DNA of 6,802 bases from Phycisphaeraceae bacterium. Lineage in GTDB: Bacteria; Planctomycetota; Phycisphaerae; Phycisphaerales; Phycisphaeraceae. The notes beneath the pieces are model-generated. The model searched no databases and was not told where the DNA came from. It saw only the letters and a list, made by a program, of their open reading frames with translations. Shown here one piece after another: positions 5,114 through 6,802 of this stretch (its first letter is position 1; each line of letters opens with the position of its first letter). Both the position numbers and the translations under genes were made by a program. The DNA lies in NCBI GenBank assembly GCA_016763955.1, contig JAESSU010000263.1, forward strand, positions 1 through 6,802. The letters are read 5' to 3'.

Positions 5114-6802
5114 ACCACGATTCCTGCTGAAGCACTTAAGCGGCAATACGAAGCGACCCTTCACGATCACTTGTCACAGATTAGAGATGCGTACAATCCC
5201 TCCCGAAACTTCGGCGCAATTCTAGGGCATGGGGACGAGGGGAAAGTTCAACTGCAAACGGGTAAAAAAATCCATGCTGCACTTAAACGTGACCCGATCA
5301 ATTACACCAATGCCAATGGCGAAACGGTCAGCATCAACCCGATCAATCACTACAACGATTTTATTGCGCATGCTGTTGATATTCTCAGAGCAGGCAAAGC
5401 CTTTGATGACGGGTTCACAACCGCCAAACCAACGAACCTCAACCCGCAGCTCGAATCAGCCGTCGAAAATATTCGGCAATACTTTAATGCCATGCTCGAT
5501 CGCGCCGACGAAGTGGGCTTGCTCCCCGGCAAGCGGACACTCGAAAAAGTCGGCAAAGAGTTTGAAGAAATTCAAACCGAATTGGATGGGTTGATTAAAG
5601 AGGCCGACGGCTTGCGAGCTGCAGGAATCACGCCAGACGATGATATTGCAAATTTTGCTAAATCCGTTTTGGACAATCCGCAGTCTGGGGCGCATAAGTT
5701 TCGAATATTCGACCTTGACGCTACTGATGTAAAAATGATCGAAGACGCTACGGGCCTAAAACTTGAGGGTTACACTTATACGGTTGATAGCGACGATATA
5801 AGACATGCTTTCAAAAAACATGGAGACGCAAAAACCGAGGCTCGCCATGGACAACAAGCGTTAAGCATTAACGATCTTTCTTTGCTTCGTGCAATACTTA
5901 AAAACCCAGACGAAATTAAATTGTCGAAGGAATTGTCAGGACCAAATAAGCTCCCCGCAATAGAATTTATCAAAGAGGCCAACGGGAAGCTGTTTGTAAT
6001 TAAAGAAGTGCGTGCGGGCAAGAAATTGCTTGCGTTTAAAACTGCATATAAAAAAAGTTCCCGACCGGCTAATGCTCAAGGCCCTAGCCATAACATCCAA
6101 AATGGGGCAGGAACGAACTCAAGTATCGGCTCGGCCACTCCCCAAGTCAGGACCATTTACACTTCCATTCCCGAAGAATGGCACAATAAAACGCTGTTCG
6201 ACTGGGGAAGCACAGGTTTGATGAACGAAGGCAAAGTTAAGATTGGTCGTCGCAACACTTTTAGCCCGCTGTGGTTGGATCAAGTCAAACGTATCAAGCG
6301 CGGTGAGAATCCCGCAGTGATCCGCGAACTGCGAAAAATGACTGATGAAATTTGGGAAGTCCGAAAAAAAACCGGCAAATACTGGAACACAGACCACTAC
6401 CTAGCATCGCCCGACGCAATCGCCCAAGCGCAAGCACGGGTCAACACCCGCAAGCTAAACCGGCTCGACAAACAACTCAATGCTGCTGAATCTCGACTCG
6501 AAGCCAAACGCGGTCGGCTAATTGAAGTGCAGCAGTTCAATGCCAATAGCAAGAACTATTTCACTCGTCGCTTTTTAGCAGAGCAAGTCAAGAACCGACC
6601 TGTTGAATTTGCCTCATGGCTCAAGCGTTCTTGGCAACGCGATCGCAACTTAATCACGGACATTGAAACCGGTAAGCGGGTCCGAATCGAACCCAGCGAA
6701 CGCCAGATCATCGATCATCTACGCGAACAACTCGACATCCCCGAAAGCGTCCGCACCGAAGGCGACTTGGCAGACAGCCCCGAACTCTACGAACGCTACC
6801 AA
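5114..6802 (+). pseudogene. 5'-truncated phage/mobile-element protein with a PBECR-like nuclease domain (3' end outside window)
   Basis: The frame is open for 563 codons after a TAG at 5111 and runs off the right edge. It has no credible start: the first in-frame ATG is at about codon 129, and the TTG at 5171 has no ribosome binding site. The real N-terminus is therefore missing, or the gene is broken. Residues about 178-314 look like the PBECR fold (phage Barnase-EndoU-ColicinE5/D-RelE-like nucleases): DIRHAFKKHGD (228-238), then RHGQQALSINDLSLL, KNPDEIKLS, a run ending in KLFVIKEVRAGKKLLAFKT and TAYKKSS. Such domains occur in phage head-type and large polyvalent proteins. The part before it is helical and acidic; after it come a low-complexity linker (about 315-345), a unit rich in Trp and Lys, and a charged coiled coil (about 447-475). 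The overall protein family is uncertain. Confidence 0.65.

Noticed and set aside
5229..5594. 121-codon plus-strand frame within the phage-type gene.
   Set aside because: It overlaps the long open frame that carries the PBECR-like domain, is rich in Ser/Thr/Lys/Arg as expected of an out-of-frame reading, and shows no recognisable motif.

Overview
The window holds most of a type I-C CRISPR-Cas locus on the minus strand and, to its right on the plus strand, a phage or mobile-element gene fragment. In minus-strand order the genes are cas3 (4998 to 2706), a 236-bp intergenic region, a small unrecognised ORF (2469 to 2239), cas5c (2210 to 1509) and cas8c (1512 to the window edge, 3' end missing). 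An internal start inside cas8c at 93 probably gives the small subunit Cas11c. By the usual I-C order, cas7, cas4, cas1, cas2 and the CRISPR array should lie left of the window; no array is present here.

The most interesting part is the region between cas3 and the small ORF (2470-2705). It carries, on the plus strand, a solitary degenerate CRISPR repeat (2612-2646, ending in the I-C type 5' handle CGGATTGAAAC), a guide-like segment from 2647, and a GC-rich hairpin with a T-run that looks like a second repeat turned into a terminator (2678-2707). The first 15 nt of the guide match the promoter of the small ORF-cas5-cas8c operon at 14 of 15 positions. The single mismatch is at guide position 6, which Cascade does not read, and a TTC sequence, the canonical I-C PAM, lies directly 5' of the match. 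The match covers a TATACT -10-like box. Past position 15 the pairing stops. This is the layout expected of a crRNA-like regulatory RNA (CreR/CreA class) that sends Cascade to repress, but not cut, the cas promoter. The small ORF is the first gene behind that promoter and could be a passenger, a regulator or a guarded toxin.

cas3 is interrupted by two single-base deletions, each in a homopolymer (T6 at 4750-4755, A5 at 3909-3913). Restoring one base at each gives a continuous 764-residue Cas3 with all HD and helicase motifs. These are either sequencing errors or real lesions. If real, the locus would keep Cascade-based binding, including the predicted self-repression, while having lost target degradation.

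Right of cas3, an open frame from 5114 to the window end encodes part of a phage-type protein with a PBECR-like nuclease domain. It has no start codon or ribosome binding site, and its 5' end stops next to the cas3 promoter region, so the gene seems cut off at the junction with the CRISPR locus. This suggests that the locus sits in or beside a prophage or other mobile element. The host is a bacterium, probably Gram-negative; I cannot assign the phylum from the sequence alone.
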